Assembly (NCBI RefSeq): GCF_000196115.1
Contig: NC_005027.1
Coordinates: forward strand, 434,001 to 498,000
Reading direction: 5' to 3'
DNA length: 64,000 bases
Source of the DNA: Rhodopirellula baltica SH 1
GTDB taxonomy: Bacteria; Planctomycetota; Planctomycetia; Pirellulales; Pirellulaceae
Program-made: the position numbers and the translations under genes
Notes under the pieces: generated by a model
The model's input: the letters and a program-made list of their open reading frames with translations, nothing else
Databases searched by the model: none
Told to the model about the DNA's origin: nothing
In this document: one piece after another, positions 27,221-36,276 of the stretch
Layout of the letters: each line of letters begins with the position of its first letter
How positions within the stretch are numbered: the first letter of the stretch is position 1

Positions 27221-28450
27221 ATGTCGAATCGTTCTAAATCTCGTACCGGCTTTACGCTGGTCGAGCTTCTCGTGGTGATCGCCATCATTGGCGTCTTGGT
27301 GGGGCTGCTTCTGCCAGCCGTCCAAGCTGCACGTGAAGCTGCCCGACGCATGAGTTGCAGTAACAACTTCAAGCAGTTGGGCTTGGCGGTGCACAACTAT
27401 CATTCCGCCTATAATCAACTCCCAACCAACTACGGTGGAACGACACCCGTCGCGCCACTGAACGCTGGCCCAGGTGGAGTAACCAACTGGTGGGAGAACA
27501 GCAACTTCGGAAACCACGAATTGCTGTCGATGTTGATCGGCCTGACCCCATTCGTGGAAGCTCAGGGAACTTGGGAGCAGATCTCAAACCCGTTCCCCGC
27601 CGACACGAACAATGACGGCACGATTGACATCACGTTCCCGGCGATGGGCCCAACGCCCACACCTGGTGGAGCTGACCGGAATTACTACTCACCTTGGATG
27701 ACGGACCTTCCGTTTCTGCGTTGCCCAAGCGATCCGGGCCGTGGTGCTCCAACGATGGGACGTACGAACTACGCTCCATGTGTTGGTGACAACATGAACC
27801 GCTGGAACGGTGGTAAGAATGGTGACTTGACGGTCAACAACTGGGCGATGGGCGTGCAATCGCGTAACCGCGGTTTCTTCATCCCTCGTGATGTGTCCAA
27901 GTTCCGCGACATTCTGGACGGATTGTCCAACACCATCGCAATGGCTGAGATCGCCACTGACTTGAACGATGGTGACAAACGGACTTCGTTGGCTGTGACG
28001 ACGGGTGGTACCTACCTATCGAACCCAAATCACTGTGAACAGAATTTCTTGGACCCTGAACGTCCACAGTTTTGGATCGATCCCGACAGTCCCGGATCCG
28101 GACAGTCTCCTGGTGACGAGCCTCGTGGGCTCGGTGCTGCCACTTCGCGTGGTGCACGTTGGGCCAACGCCCGGCCGATTTTCGCAACAGTGAACACCAT
28201 TCTGGCACCAAACAAAGGCGTTTGTGCTGACAGTTGGCCAGAAAACGGTGCGATTGCTCCTCCCAGCAGTCGTCACCAAGGTGGTGTCCACATCCTGATG
28301 GGTGATGGTGCGGTGAAGTTCATTACCGACTCGATTGAAGCCGGTAACGCATCAGCACCTATGCCTAACCCAGGACAGAAAAGTCCTTACGGCGTTTGGG
28401 GTGCTTTGGGAACTCGTGCAAGCCGCGAAGTGATCGACACCGAATTCTGA
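27221..28450 (+). CDS. DUF1559 pseudopilin-like protein
   Basis: About 409 residues from ATG 27221. The prepilin N-terminus is textbook: SRTG|FTLVELLVVIAIIGVL, cleaved after Gly10, with Glu at mature position 5. The DUF1559 hallmarks follow: LLPAVQAAREAARRMSC, then NNFKQLGLAVHNYH, and near the end HQGGVHILMGDGAVKFI. The family is hugely expanded in planctomycetes and processed by prepilin peptidase; it probably forms pseudopilus-like or surface structures. A terminator follows 30 bases after the stop. Confidence 0.93.
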   Translation: MSNRSKSRTGFTLVELLVVIAIIGVLVGLLLPAVQAAREAARRMSCSNNFKQLGLAVHNYHSAYNQLPTNYGGTTPVAPLNAGPGGVTNWWENSNFGNHELLSMLIGLTPFVEAQGTWEQISNPFPADTNNDGTIDITFPAMGPTPTPGGADRNYYSPWMTDLPFLRCPSDPGRGAPTMGRTNYAPCVGDNMNRWNGGKNGDLTVNNWAMGVQSRNRGFFIPRDVSKFRDILDGLSNTIAMAEIATDLNDGDKRTSLAVTTGGTYLSNPNHCEQNFLDPERPQFWIDPDSPGSGQSPGDEPRGLGAATSRGARWANARPIFATVNTILAPNKGVCADSWPENGAIAPPSSRHQGGVHILMGDGAVKFITDSIEAGNASAPMPNPGQKSPYGVWGALGTRASREVIDTEF

Positions 28451-28479
28451 TCCTCCGTTTCCGTATCGTTTGAACATGC

Positions 28480-28513
28480 GAACCGCCCTTCAATTTGGAG
28501 GGCGGTTCTTTTT
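28480..28513 (+). terminator. Rho-independent terminator
   Basis: Stem GAACCGCCCT (28480-28489) pairs with AGGGCGGTTC (28499-28508) around a nine-base loop and is followed by five T residues. It ends the DUF1559 transcript and lies just before a convergent gene. Confidence 0.9.
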
Positions 28514-28533
28514 ATGGGGGCGGGAGTCAGCCC

Positions 28534-29841
28534 TTATTGAAATTCAATTGGCAACTCGGATTGCAAATCTGGACGCCCTTCGCTTACTTGCCACGGGGTC
28601 TGACCAGTCAGTTGGCCAACGATCTTCGCTCGCACACTTTCGACATCCACTGTGTCATCCCGAGGCAGCGTCATTGCGATCGAAGCCCAGGCTTCCGCTT
28701 CCCAAAGCCGTCCGAGCTTTTCAAGTTCGACCGCGATGTCGGTGGCCAGTCGACGCGAAATGCTGCCCATTTGATCGAAACGCTCCATGGACGATCGAAT
28801 TTGTTGCAGGCTTTCGAGGCGATCTGTGATTGAGCTGATCTGATCAGGTGAATCGATCTTCAAGTCGTTGGCGAGTTTAAGGATCGATGACCAAGGTTTT
28901 GTCAGATCGGGATTTCGTTGGCTCGCGTTCCAATAAAAACGCAACGCATTTTGGGGATCCTTTTTCGCGGCGGCGATGGTCGCTTTTGCGATCCAGTATT
29001 CGGCTTTGGTGTCGAGTGATGATGTGTCTTGTTTTGAAAGCCACTGTTCATACGCGTCGATGTCGCCACTTTCTGCGAGAGCCATTGCGTAGAGTAATTG
29101 AGCCGGCTGAAATTCAGGATGTTGCCCCGTGATCTGTTGAAGAAGCTTGGTTGCCTCGTCGACTTCACCGGAGTTCAGCAATTTGTTCGCCTGTCGCAAC
29201 AGCGGTCGCTTGTCATCAGGATTTCGGCGAACCATTTCCAATGTGGATCCAAGATCATCTTTGGCCGAAGGCGGGATTCCGAGCGATAGCAAAAGTTTGG
29301 TGTCGAATTGTCGCTGGCGAACCAAGGTCCGTCCGTGTGGAATGGCTTCGGCACGGTTGCCGCTGTTGATGTACAGGTCGTACAACCAACGACGCGTGGC
29401 ATGGCGTGATGGAACCGCTTCGATCGTTTCCTCCAGCAGGTCGATGGCATCGTAGAGGCGTCCGGCACCAACCAATGCAATCATTGCCTGGCGGACTCGC
29501 CCGTCATTGCTGAATGATTCCACTGAGCAGGCTTTCGTTAGAAGGTCGGCTACTTCATTGGGTTTCTCGAGATGCTGGGCAACCATCGCAACCGAAGCGA
29601 TCGCGTCAGCATCATCCGGATGGGCTTTCAACACCGCGTCGGAATACTGCCACGCTTCGGCCCACTTTTGTTTTCGCATTGCCAGGCGAAGTTCACCCAG
29701 GGGGCGTTCTGGGGTTTGGCGTGCTTCGGGGGGATCTTGTTTTCCGCAACCGGTTGTGACGGTCAATGGAAATGACAAAAGGACAACCATTTCAAGCTTG
29801 CGTCGAGCGCCGGAGCGGCTTGGCTGTTTACTTGGATGCAT
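28534..29841 (-). CDS. TPR-repeat lipoprotein
   Basis: 435 residues. The N-terminus is basic, then hydrophobic, ending in a lipobox-like VTTGC (Cys about residue 32). The rest is helical with tetratricopeptide-like pairs, e.g. AEAWQYSDAVLKAHPDDADA (about 61-80), and further repeats to the C-terminus. TPR proteins assemble complexes. It diverges from the FG-GAP lipoprotein gene, and a seven-haem cytochrome gene lies beyond. The trio may act together at the periplasmic face of a membrane; this is inferred from adjacency. Confidence 0.75.
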   Translation of the reverse strand: MHPSKQPSRSGARRKLEMVVLLSFPLTVTTGCGKQDPPEARQTPERPLGELRLAMRKQKWAEAWQYSDAVLKAHPDDADAIASVAMVAQHLEKPNEVADLLTKACSVESFSNDGRVRQAMIALVGAGRLYDAIDLLEETIEAVPSRHATRRWLYDLYINSGNRAEAIPHGRTLVRQRQFDTKLLLSLGIPPSAKDDLGSTLEMVRRNPDDKRPLLRQANKLLNSGEVDEATKLLQQITGQHPEFQPAQLLYAMALAESGDIDAYEQWLSKQDTSSLDTKAEYWIAKATIAAAKKDPQNALRFYWNASQRNPDLTKPWSSILKLANDLKIDSPDQISSITDRLESLQQIRSSMERFDQMGSISRRLATDIAVELEKLGRLWEAEAWASIAMTLPRDDTVDVESVRAKIVGQLTGQTPWQVSEGRPDLQSELPIEFQ

Positions 29842-30119
29842 GATGGTCTCGAGATGCTTGAACGGTATTCACGGTCGTCGATGCTCGGTGATCGAAGCGA
29901 GTTGGCAGAAGTATTCAGGCAAACTGCATTCCGGCAAACCGCTTGCATAGCCGTTGCCGCTGCTACCCCGTGCAATTGGGACGAATGCTCAAACGGATCG
30001 TTGCGTTCAACGCAGCCAGTTTCTGCCAAATTGGTTAGGAACATTCGTGTTTGCCGGTGATCAATAATGCCACCGAATGAGTGACGACCGAATGCGACGG
30101 ACACTATAGTATTGTTGCC

Positions 30120-31733
30120 ATGCAAAATCTTCGAACACACGCTGTTTTTGTCACTCTCGTGATGATGTTCGCGTCGATTGGCGGATGCCGCGAACGCGCC
30201 AATGAACCCGTTGCCAGTACGCCAAGTCCACCCACCGATGTTCAGACCGCATCGACTCAGCGGTCAAAGGAGTGGCATGAGCGTGTCGATCGCGAGGTGA
30301 AGGCGTTCTGTGCTGACTGTCACGTTTTGCCGTTGGCCACCAGTTCGGAGCGAGACCATTGGCCGGGGGAAGTCGACCAGGGGCTGAACTTGTATGAAGT
30401 TTCGGGACGGACTGATTTGAAGGTTCCCGCCCGCGATGATGTCATCGCATTTTTTGAAATGCAGGCGCCTGAAAAGTTCGATTGGTCGCCTTGGACAAAG
30501 TCCTTCCCCCAATGCAGGATCGATTTCAACACCCAGGCCGTTGGCTTGGCAAGCGATGAATCGACGCGTCCTCGACCGCCGGGGATTACAAACGTGCGGT
30601 GGCTCGACATCGGAATGAACGATGGTCCGGCGCTGGTCTACTGCGACATCGGGTCGGGCGCCGTTGTGGCTCATTGGCCCAATCGCGATGGAGGGACCTC
30701 GAAGCATCTCGCCACTCTCTTTCAACCAGTGCATGCCGAGGCATGTGATTTGGATGGCGATGGCTACAAAGACATTGTTGTCGCAGACATCGGGGAATTC
30801 GATGCCAACGATAGTGATCTAGGCCGAATCATTTGGCTGCGTCGACACCCGTCGCAGGAAGAATTTGAACAAGTGGTTTTGATGGAGGGGCTTGGCCGTG
30901 TCGCCGACGCTCGACCTGCTGACTTTGACAACGACGGAGACCTGGACCTCATCGTTGCTGAATTTGGTTGGCGACAGAGCGGACGAATCGTTCTCTTAGA
31001 GAATCAGATTTCGGAAGCCACAGTCGAAGTCGCTGATGGTAAGCAATTGGCAAAAAGCTTTGTCGCTCATGAGGTCGACAACCGCCACGGATCAATTCAT
31101 GTTCCGCCCGTGGATCTGAATGAGGATGGCCTGATGGACTTTGTCGCGGCGATTAGCCAAGGATACGAAACCGTTGAAGCATTTCTAAATGATGGAGAAG
31201 GTGGTTTCGATCGTGAGGTGATCTTTGCTGCACCCGATCCCGCGTTTGGTTTGTCGGGCATTCAGTTGGTTGACCTGGATCAAGACGATGACTTGGACGT
31301 GCTGATGACCAATGGGGATTCATTCGACCGAGGTGTGAAGCCTTATCATTCCATTTGTTGGTTGGAAAACGAAGGTGCGTTTCCATACACGGTTCATGAG
31401 CTATGCAAGATGCCTGGGGTACTGTCGGCAAAGGCTGGTGACTTTGATGGTGATGGTGACTTGGACGTCGTCGCTGGATCGTTGATGGCGGGACCAATTC
31501 AAAAGCAGTTTGAGCAATTTGAGATGGCATCCATTTTGATGTTGGTCCAAACCGAACCGGGCGTGTTTCAGCCGACGTCGGTGCAACAACGAGCTCACCA
31601 ACACGCTTCGATCGAAGTCGATGACTTCGACGGAGACGGAAAGATCGATTTTGCGATCAGCAACTTATTGCGTACTGCCAAGGGAAATGAACCGGACGTC
31701 GTCATTTGGTGGAATCAGTCGTCTGGTCCTTGA
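30120..31733 (+). CDS. FG-GAP/VCBS-repeat lipoprotein with one CXXCH motif
   Basis: About 537 residues from ATG 30120, which gives a lipoprotein signal (MQNLRTHAVFVTLVMMFASI then GGC). A haem-binding-type CADCH occurs about residue 62. At least six calcium-loop repeats of FG-GAP/VCBS type follow: DLDGDGYKDIV, DFDNDGDLDLI, DLNEDGLMDFV, DLDQDDDLDVL, DFDGDGDLDVV and DFDGDGKIDFA, predicting a beta-propeller. The 3' end overlaps the convergent cytochrome gene by 32 bases. Probably anchored in a membrane facing the periplasm, with a propeller that may bind a partner; enzymatic role unproven. Confidence 0.82.
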   Translation: MQNLRTHAVFVTLVMMFASIGGCRERANEPVASTPSPPTDVQTASTQRSKEWHERVDREVKAFCADCHVLPLATSSERDHWPGEVDQGLNLYEVSGRTDLKVPARDDVIAFFEMQAPEKFDWSPWTKSFPQCRIDFNTQAVGLASDESTRPRPPGITNVRWLDIGMNDGPALVYCDIGSGAVVAHWPNRDGGTSKHLATLFQPVHAEACDLDGDGYKDIVVADIGEFDANDSDLGRIIWLRRHPSQEEFEQVVLMEGLGRVADARPADFDNDGDLDLIVAEFGWRQSGRIVLLENQISEATVEVADGKQLAKSFVAHEVDNRHGSIHVPPVDLNEDGLMDFVAAISQGYETVEAFLNDGEGGFDREVIFAAPDPAFGLSGIQLVDLDQDDDLDVLMTNGDSFDRGVKPYHSICWLENEGAFPYTVHELCKMPGVLSAKAGDFDGDGDLDVVAGSLMAGPIQKQFEQFEMASILMLVQTEPGVFQPTSVQQRAHQHASIEVDDFDGDGKIDFAISNLLRTAKGNEPDVVIWWNQSSGP

Positions 31734-33144
31734 TCTTTTTCGCGTGCTCTCGATCGACACGAATGAAATGATCGGCCATAGAAAGGGTCAGGCCTTGCAG
31801 TTTCATTCCGGCGAGGTCGTCGATTTGGGTGCTGGGCATGTGACACTGAACGCACTGGTCGGCAATGCTGACCGGTAGTTCCGGGCGCATCCCACAATGC
31901 TCGGCTTCGTGACAGTTCAAACATGCTTGGCGAAAGAATGCTTCGTCGCCACGCTGAGCGACGTGTGGATCGTGGCACGCCGTGCAGGTCATCTCTGAAT
32001 TTAGAAAGCACTCACTCTTTCGAAGACGCGCCAGTTGGTTGCTGGTGTGAATACCGCTGTCGTCGAAATCAGGTTTCAGAGTGTGGTGAAAATCGCTGAG
32101 ATCGTCGCCCGGCCGGAAACTGAAGGCGGGCTTCTTGAAATCGAAAGATCCTGAGTGGCACTGCCCACAAATATCCAGCTGCCTTTCCCGAGGAAGTTCA
32201 TTCGGGTGGACAATGTGTTCTGCCGTTTTGGATTCCGGGTTTGCGATGTGATATTCGACGTGGGATTTTCCCGGGCCGTGGCAACGCTCGCAAGAGATTC
32301 CCCAAACCGCTGAGGACGATTGATAGTGGTTGGGTGGTTCGGTTTGCTCAATGTAAGTGACGTGGCATTCGAGGCATTCCGTGCGAATGACTCGGCCGAA
32401 GTTGGCATCGAGGTCTTCAAATCCGGGGCTGGTCAACCATCGGTCGGCACCGCTGAAATACGATGCAAACGATTGAAAGAGTCGATCCTCGTCCCAGTAC
32501 AAGAATGTTTGAGCCACCTTGCCTGAGCCTGTGATGACATCCATCGGTACGTCAACGCTCCAATCGGCAAGTGAGACTTCCTGGACGACGGAGTCTTCCT
32601 TGGAGTGCATTGTCACAGAGAGGTCTGGATCGCTAGTTGTCAATTGATTGTCTGGCGACTCCAGCGATCCCAAAATGCGATTTTGTGTTGCGACACTGCT
32701 GGTCCGATGATGGGCGGTTAGCAAAAAACCGCTATGGCGAGTTTGGTGGCAGTCCGCACACGAATCCGCCCCGAGAAAGCCTTCTTCGTTGGCATGCTCA
32801 GCCGAAACCTCTCCCGGCGTTCGGCTGGCGGATGGACCGTCTTCCAGAGATTCAAACGGCAGGATCAAACGGGGGCGAGGTTTGTCTTCTTTCTGCAAAA
32901 CCCACGACCCGGGAAGCACATCTTTTTGAGCTACCACCGTCGAGGTCACTCGCACCACATCGGTTGGTTGCTCGCTTTTGGGAATAACCGATGCAGGAGA
33001 ATCCAGCTTTCGCGAAAGCTTTTCCACGAGTTCACTTTGATCGTCGGAATCATGGACGATGTATGCCACCGCGACGAACAGTCCGACGATGATCGCCGCG
33101 ATCAACCAAACTCGGGAGCCTGATGAGTCAGCCAATGCAAACAA
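31702..33144 (-). CDS. Multihaem c-type cytochrome (seven CXXCH)
   Basis: 480 residues with an N-terminal signal anchor (VWLIAAIIVGLFVAVAYIV, about 12-30). Seven haem-attachment motifs are visible in order: CADCH, CLECH, CERCH, CGQCH, CTACH, CLNCH and CVQCH. Their spacing and the many additional histidines resemble octahaem/multihaem cytochromes of the cytochrome c554/NrfA-like superfamily, but no specific reductase signature was found. The start codon is TTG with no clear ribosome binding site, so the N-terminus is uncertain. Likely periplasmic electron transfer. The gene converges on and overlaps the FG-GAP gene. Confidence 0.88.
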   Translation of the reverse strand: MFALADSSGSRVWLIAAIIVGLFVAVAYIVHDSDDQSELVEKLSRKLDSPASVIPKSEQPTDVVRVTSTVVAQKDVLPGSWVLQKEDKPRPRLILPFESLEDGPSASRTPGEVSAEHANEEGFLGADSCADCHQTRHSGFLLTAHHRTSSVATQNRILGSLESPDNQLTTSDPDLSVTMHSKEDSVVQEVSLADWSVDVPMDVITGSGKVAQTFLYWDEDRLFQSFASYFSGADRWLTSPGFEDLDANFGRVIRTECLECHVTYIEQTEPPNHYQSSSAVWGISCERCHGPGKSHVEYHIANPESKTAEHIVHPNELPRERQLDICGQCHSGSFDFKKPAFSFRPGDDLSDFHHTLKPDFDDSGIHTSNQLARLRKSECFLNSEMTCTACHDPHVAQRGDEAFFRQACLNCHEAEHCGMRPELPVSIADQCVQCHMPSTQIDDLAGMKLQGLTLSMADHFIRVDREHAKKIKDQTTDSTK

Positions 33145-33425
33145 CTTCGTAAGAGAGCGAGCAGCGAAATAACGGCGGGGAATAGGATCTCAGGTGCCCC
33201 TCGCCGCGACGGAAAGGACAATCTGGATTTTATCAAATTTGCTCGGGTGGCCTGTGGCCGGCATTCGACAAATACGACGAAAGTTGAACCCGGCCGACCG
33301 AACGAATTTTTGATCGCTGCGATTTGTGGCCAGACTGAGCTTGCCTTGACCTGATGAGGGATTGTGGGGTAATCAACACATTGTGAACTTCCCACCTTGT
33401 GTTCCCTACCCAGGAATCCCACCCC

Positions 33426-33755
33426 ATGTTTCGTCTGGTTTTGTTGTCATTGATGGTTGCTGGTTTTTCGCTGGCCACTCCGTCCGCTGCTGAAGTTTCG
33501 GCTGCTGAAACCGTGAACTATCGCTGCAAAGAATGGAAAGCGAAGCACATTCACGACAAAAAAGCGGCCGACACAATCGAAAAGACGTTGAAGACCCTGA
33601 AGTGCGAGACTCAGCGTCACGCCCACAATGGTCACGATGACTTGAAGTACCGCTGCGTTGAATGGAAAACGCTGCAATTGAAGACGCACGACGAAGCTCA
33701 CAAATGGGAAAAATGGTTGAAGGAATACGGCTTCGAAACTCAGCACAAACACTGA
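33426..33755 (+). CDS. Small secreted protein with internal duplication, His/Lys-rich
   Basis: About 109 residues from ATG 33426. A signal peptide is clear (MFRLVLLSLMVAGFSLATPS, cleavage near SAA). The mature part is two related copies: YRCKEWKAKHIHDKKAADTI... with CETQRHAHNGH, and YRCVEWKTLQLKTHDEAHKW... with FETQHKH. Each copy is about 35 residues. The repeated YRCxEWK and xETQxH motifs, one cysteine retained and one lost (C to F), and the histidine-rich ends suggest metal binding, but this is inference. No family is recognised. Confidence 0.7.
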   Translation: MFRLVLLSLMVAGFSLATPSAAEVSAAETVNYRCKEWKAKHIHDKKAADTIEKTLKTLKCETQRHAHNGHDDLKYRCVEWKTLQLKTHDEAHKWEKWLKEYGFETQHKH

Positions 33756-33794
33756 GTCGAGTCTTCACACCTTCCTCATTTGAAAGACGGCTTG

Positions 33795-34271
33795 ATGGCT
33801 CACCGACCACTTTTGATGCCGCTGATGTCGCTGCCGATCTACTCCGGGTTGGCAATCCGTGCCGTTCAAGCGACGGGGCAGGTTGCTTCGCAGTGGATCG
33901 AATCCGCCGGTGATATCGTTGAGAATTTGCGTGAGCCAAAAGAGTCCGGGGACTCATTTGCAGACATTTTCGCCGGAACCGCCTCGGAATCTGGTTCGGG
34001 ATCAAGCGAGTCGGAAAGCGGTTTGAACGCAATCCGCGAGACTTTGGGGAAATTTCTTCGAGACATGGGTTTGGCTCCCGGAACGGAAGTGAACCTGCAG
34101 TTGTCTGACGGTGAAATCCGAGTGGCATCGGACCACCCCCGAGCCGCCGAAATTGAGGATCGACTGTCACAAGAGACCACGTTGCTGTCGAAGATCCGGC
34201 AACAGATGTCAGGACAGCAACAATTTGAGTTCAACGTCGAAGTCGCACCTCGCGATGACTTGACGGGATGA
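33795..34271 (+). CDS. Hypothetical protein
   Basis: About 158 residues from ATG 33795; a TTG at 33780 is in frame. The N-terminal 40 residues are amphipathic to hydrophobic. A Ser/Gly/Glu-rich linker (about 60-80) follows, then a compact C-terminal region with EVNLQLSDGEIRVASDHPRA. It follows the duplicated small protein by 39 bases in the same direction, so they may be co-transcribed. No family is recognised. Confidence 0.55.
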   Translation: MAHRPLLMPLMSLPIYSGLAIRAVQATGQVASQWIESAGDIVENLREPKESGDSFADIFAGTASESGSGSSESESGLNAIRETLGKFLRDMGLAPGTEVNLQLSDGEIRVASDHPRAAEIEDRLSQETTLLSKIRQQMSGQQQFEFNVEVAPRDDLTG

Positions 34272-34300
34272 CGGCTTTTGTCAGAATGGCGCACAGGCCC

Positions 34301-34382
34301 GGAGGATAAGCGAATGGCTAGCAGGCTGATTCGAAATCAGTTGCCCAGCAATGGGTTGCGGGTTCGAGTCCCGTGTCCTCCG
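34301..34382 (+). tRNA. tRNA-Ser (anticodon CGA)
   Basis: Acceptor arms GGAGGAT (34301-34307) and GTCCTCC (34375-34381) pair, with discriminator G at 34382 as expected for serine. The anticodon stem GCTGA/TCAGT encloses loop TTCGAAA, anticodon CGA. A long variable arm with CCCA/TGGG pairing makes it a class II tRNA. The T arm is GCGGG-TTCGAGT-CCCGT. CCA is not encoded. The D stem is weak but within what class II tRNAs show. A terminator follows directly. Confidence 0.93.
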
Positions 34383-34390
34383 CTGTCAGA

Positions 34391-34428
34391 AAAAACCTCG
34401 CAAAGCAGATTGTTTTGCGAGGTTTTTT
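34391..34428 (+). terminator. Rho-independent terminator after tRNA-Ser
   Basis: Arms AAAAACCTCGCAAA (34391-34404) and TTTTGCGAGGTTTTTT (34413-34428) pair around a short loop and end in a T run. The symmetric A and T runs would let it work in both directions. Confidence 0.88.
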
Positions 34429-34777
34429 CGTAGGCTGGCAACCGCTTCCGAAGCCGCCCATCAAATCGCATCGTCCTTTCTACCGGTGCGAGACGGCTTG
34501 CTCGACCGTGCGGAGACGTTCCCGGCGGATGAAATTTGGGCATCGCGATCTCGATTCCGCTCAAAATCTCACCAGGTTCTCTTGTTGGCGACGCTCGCTG
34601 GTGTGTAGTAAAGCATGGTTGCAGAGTGGTCTCGGCATCCAATGCGCCTTCATGACGCAAACCGAATGCACGTGGCTCGCGGAAAATCGTGAGCCTGTCC
34701 GAGCCATCCCCTGCACTTTTGAATCAGAGCACCTGAACTCGAACGATGACGGGCATCCCCCTGCATCCCATTCGTTT
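34429..34777. other. Intergenic region between tRNA-Ser and porin gene
   Basis: The frame of the following porin gene is open upstream through most of this stretch, but the composition is not coding-like and the signal peptide begins at 34778. It should contain the porin promoter. Nothing else is recognised. Confidence 0.5.
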
Positions 34778-36172
34778 ATGAATATTGTCCGACTCATACC
34801 GCGGCTTACATTGCTTGGGTGCCTGCTGGCATCTCCGGGCGTCTCGGCTCAAGGTCCTGGCGGATCGTCGAGTCGGGCGAAAGCCTCTCAGACGACCGAA
34901 AAAATGACTTGGAATCCCAAGTCGATCAATGGCAAAAGCGTAGCAGACCCTGACGTTGTCACCGCCGGCGAAACGCTGGACAATTCTGATGTGGAAGGTG
35001 TTTCGTACGAGTCGTTCGGTTACGACCCATCAGGCTACGAAATTTACGAGGATGCTTATCGCGGTCCCGCTGTCACTTCGTGTGATGGATGTGGTAGCTG
35101 TGATCAATGCACGATCCGTCGTTCAGCAAGACGGTTCTGGGTGCGAGCGGAATACTTGCTTTGGTCGCTCGACGGAATGGATTTGCCGCCTCTCGTCACC
35201 ACCAGCCCTGATGGCACCGACCCGGAAGACACAGGAGTGCTGGGGCAAGCCGGAACGACGACGTTGTTTGGCAACAACACCGTGTTGGACTCCATGCGTT
35301 CCGGCATGCGAGTGACTTTGGGTTGGAGCGACGACAATTGTGGCAACGGATTTGAACTGAGTGGGATGGGAATCTTCCGCGACGAAGAGACCTACCAAAG
35401 CAACCGAGGGCTGTTGGCTCGGCCGGTATTCGACACCGGTGCCGGTGCTGAGTCATCGATGCTGATCGCTCATCCGGATTTTCTTGCCGGGTCAGTGAAC
35501 ATCCAAGCCGAAAATGAGTTGGCGTCGTTCGAATTCAATCGCCGGCATTCGTTGTCTTCCATGCGAGGCCAACGCGTCGACTTCTTGTTGGGCTACCGAT
35601 ACGGAAGCCTTGAAGAAATGTTGCGGATCGATCAATCATCCGAATACACCGCGGCGCAGGGGCCGATCATCTCAGGAACGACAGTGGACCTGTTTGATCA
35701 GTTCGATGCAGAAAACCAATTTCATGGCGCTCAGGTTGGTCTTCAATTGCAACGATGTTCGGGCGCAACGACCTGGGACGCTCACGCCAAAATTGCCTTT
35801 GGAGTCAATCGAGCGGAGACGACGATCGCTGGTCAAACGACCAACACCGTTCCGGGCGGCGGATCGTCCACCTTTGCCGGTGGTCTGCTCGCTCAATCAA
35901 CCAACATCGGGACATACGATGATTCGTCGTTCATGGTGTTGCCTGAGATCGGATTGAACCTGACCACCCAAGTTCATCGCGATATGAAGCTGACGATCGG
36001 ATACAGCATGATGATTTGGTCCGATGTCGTTCGCGTGGAAGACGCAATCGATCGCAACGTCTCACTGTTCCCACCGGAAGCACCAACGGGAACGAATCAA
36101 CCGGCTTATGATCTGACAACCAGTAGCTTCATTGCACATGGTTTGAACATCGGAGCAACGTTCCAGTTCTAA
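34778..36172 (+). CDS. BBP7-family outer-membrane beta-barrel protein
   Basis: About 464 residues from ATG 34778, chosen because MNIVRLIPRLTLLGCLLASP with cleavage near VSA-QG is a clear signal peptide. A short Cys motif (CDGCGSCDQC, about 107-116) precedes the barrel. The barrel opens with WVRAEYLLWSLDGMDLPPLV, the hallmark of planctomycete BBP7 (beta barrel porin-7) proteins, and alternates amphipathic strands to the terminal GLNIGATFQF, ending in Phe as outer-membrane proteins do. Likely an outer-membrane channel or structural barrel. An 11-base hairpin follows the gene. Confidence 0.85.
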   Translation: MNIVRLIPRLTLLGCLLASPGVSAQGPGGSSSRAKASQTTEKMTWNPKSINGKSVADPDVVTAGETLDNSDVEGVSYESFGYDPSGYEIYEDAYRGPAVTSCDGCGSCDQCTIRRSARRFWVRAEYLLWSLDGMDLPPLVTTSPDGTDPEDTGVLGQAGTTTLFGNNTVLDSMRSGMRVTLGWSDDNCGNGFELSGMGIFRDEETYQSNRGLLARPVFDTGAGAESSMLIAHPDFLAGSVNIQAENELASFEFNRRHSLSSMRGQRVDFLLGYRYGSLEEMLRIDQSSEYTAAQGPIISGTTVDLFDQFDAENQFHGAQVGLQLQRCSGATTWDAHAKIAFGVNRAETTIAGQTTNTVPGGGSSTFAGGLLAQSTNIGTYDDSSFMVLPEIGLNLTTQVHRDMKLTIGYSMMIWSDVVRVEDAIDRNVSLFPPEAPTGTNQPAYDLTTSSFIAHGLNIGATFQF

Positions 36173-36230
36173 AAACTGGATGTTGGGACGTCGTCACACA
36201 AGCGGCGACATTTGGTACATCATCCGACCA

Positions 36231-36258
36231 CCCAAGTCTGGACGAAGCCAGACTTGGG
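36231..36258. terminator. Bidirectional hairpin between convergent genes
   Basis: A perfect 11-base stem, CCCAAGTCTGG (36231-36241) and CCAGACTTGGG (36248-36258), surrounds a six-base loop. It lies between the convergent porin and cadherin-repeat genes. There is no T tract on the plus side, so it may be an attenuating or RNA-stabilising hairpin rather than a standard terminator. Confidence 0.5.
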
Positions 36259-36276
36259 CGAGCCGAACGAAAACGA

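Noticed and set aside
30120..31733. ASPIC/UnbV protein
   Set aside because: FG-GAP/VCBS loops are clear, but the characteristic C-terminal ASPIC/UnbV domain was not seen.
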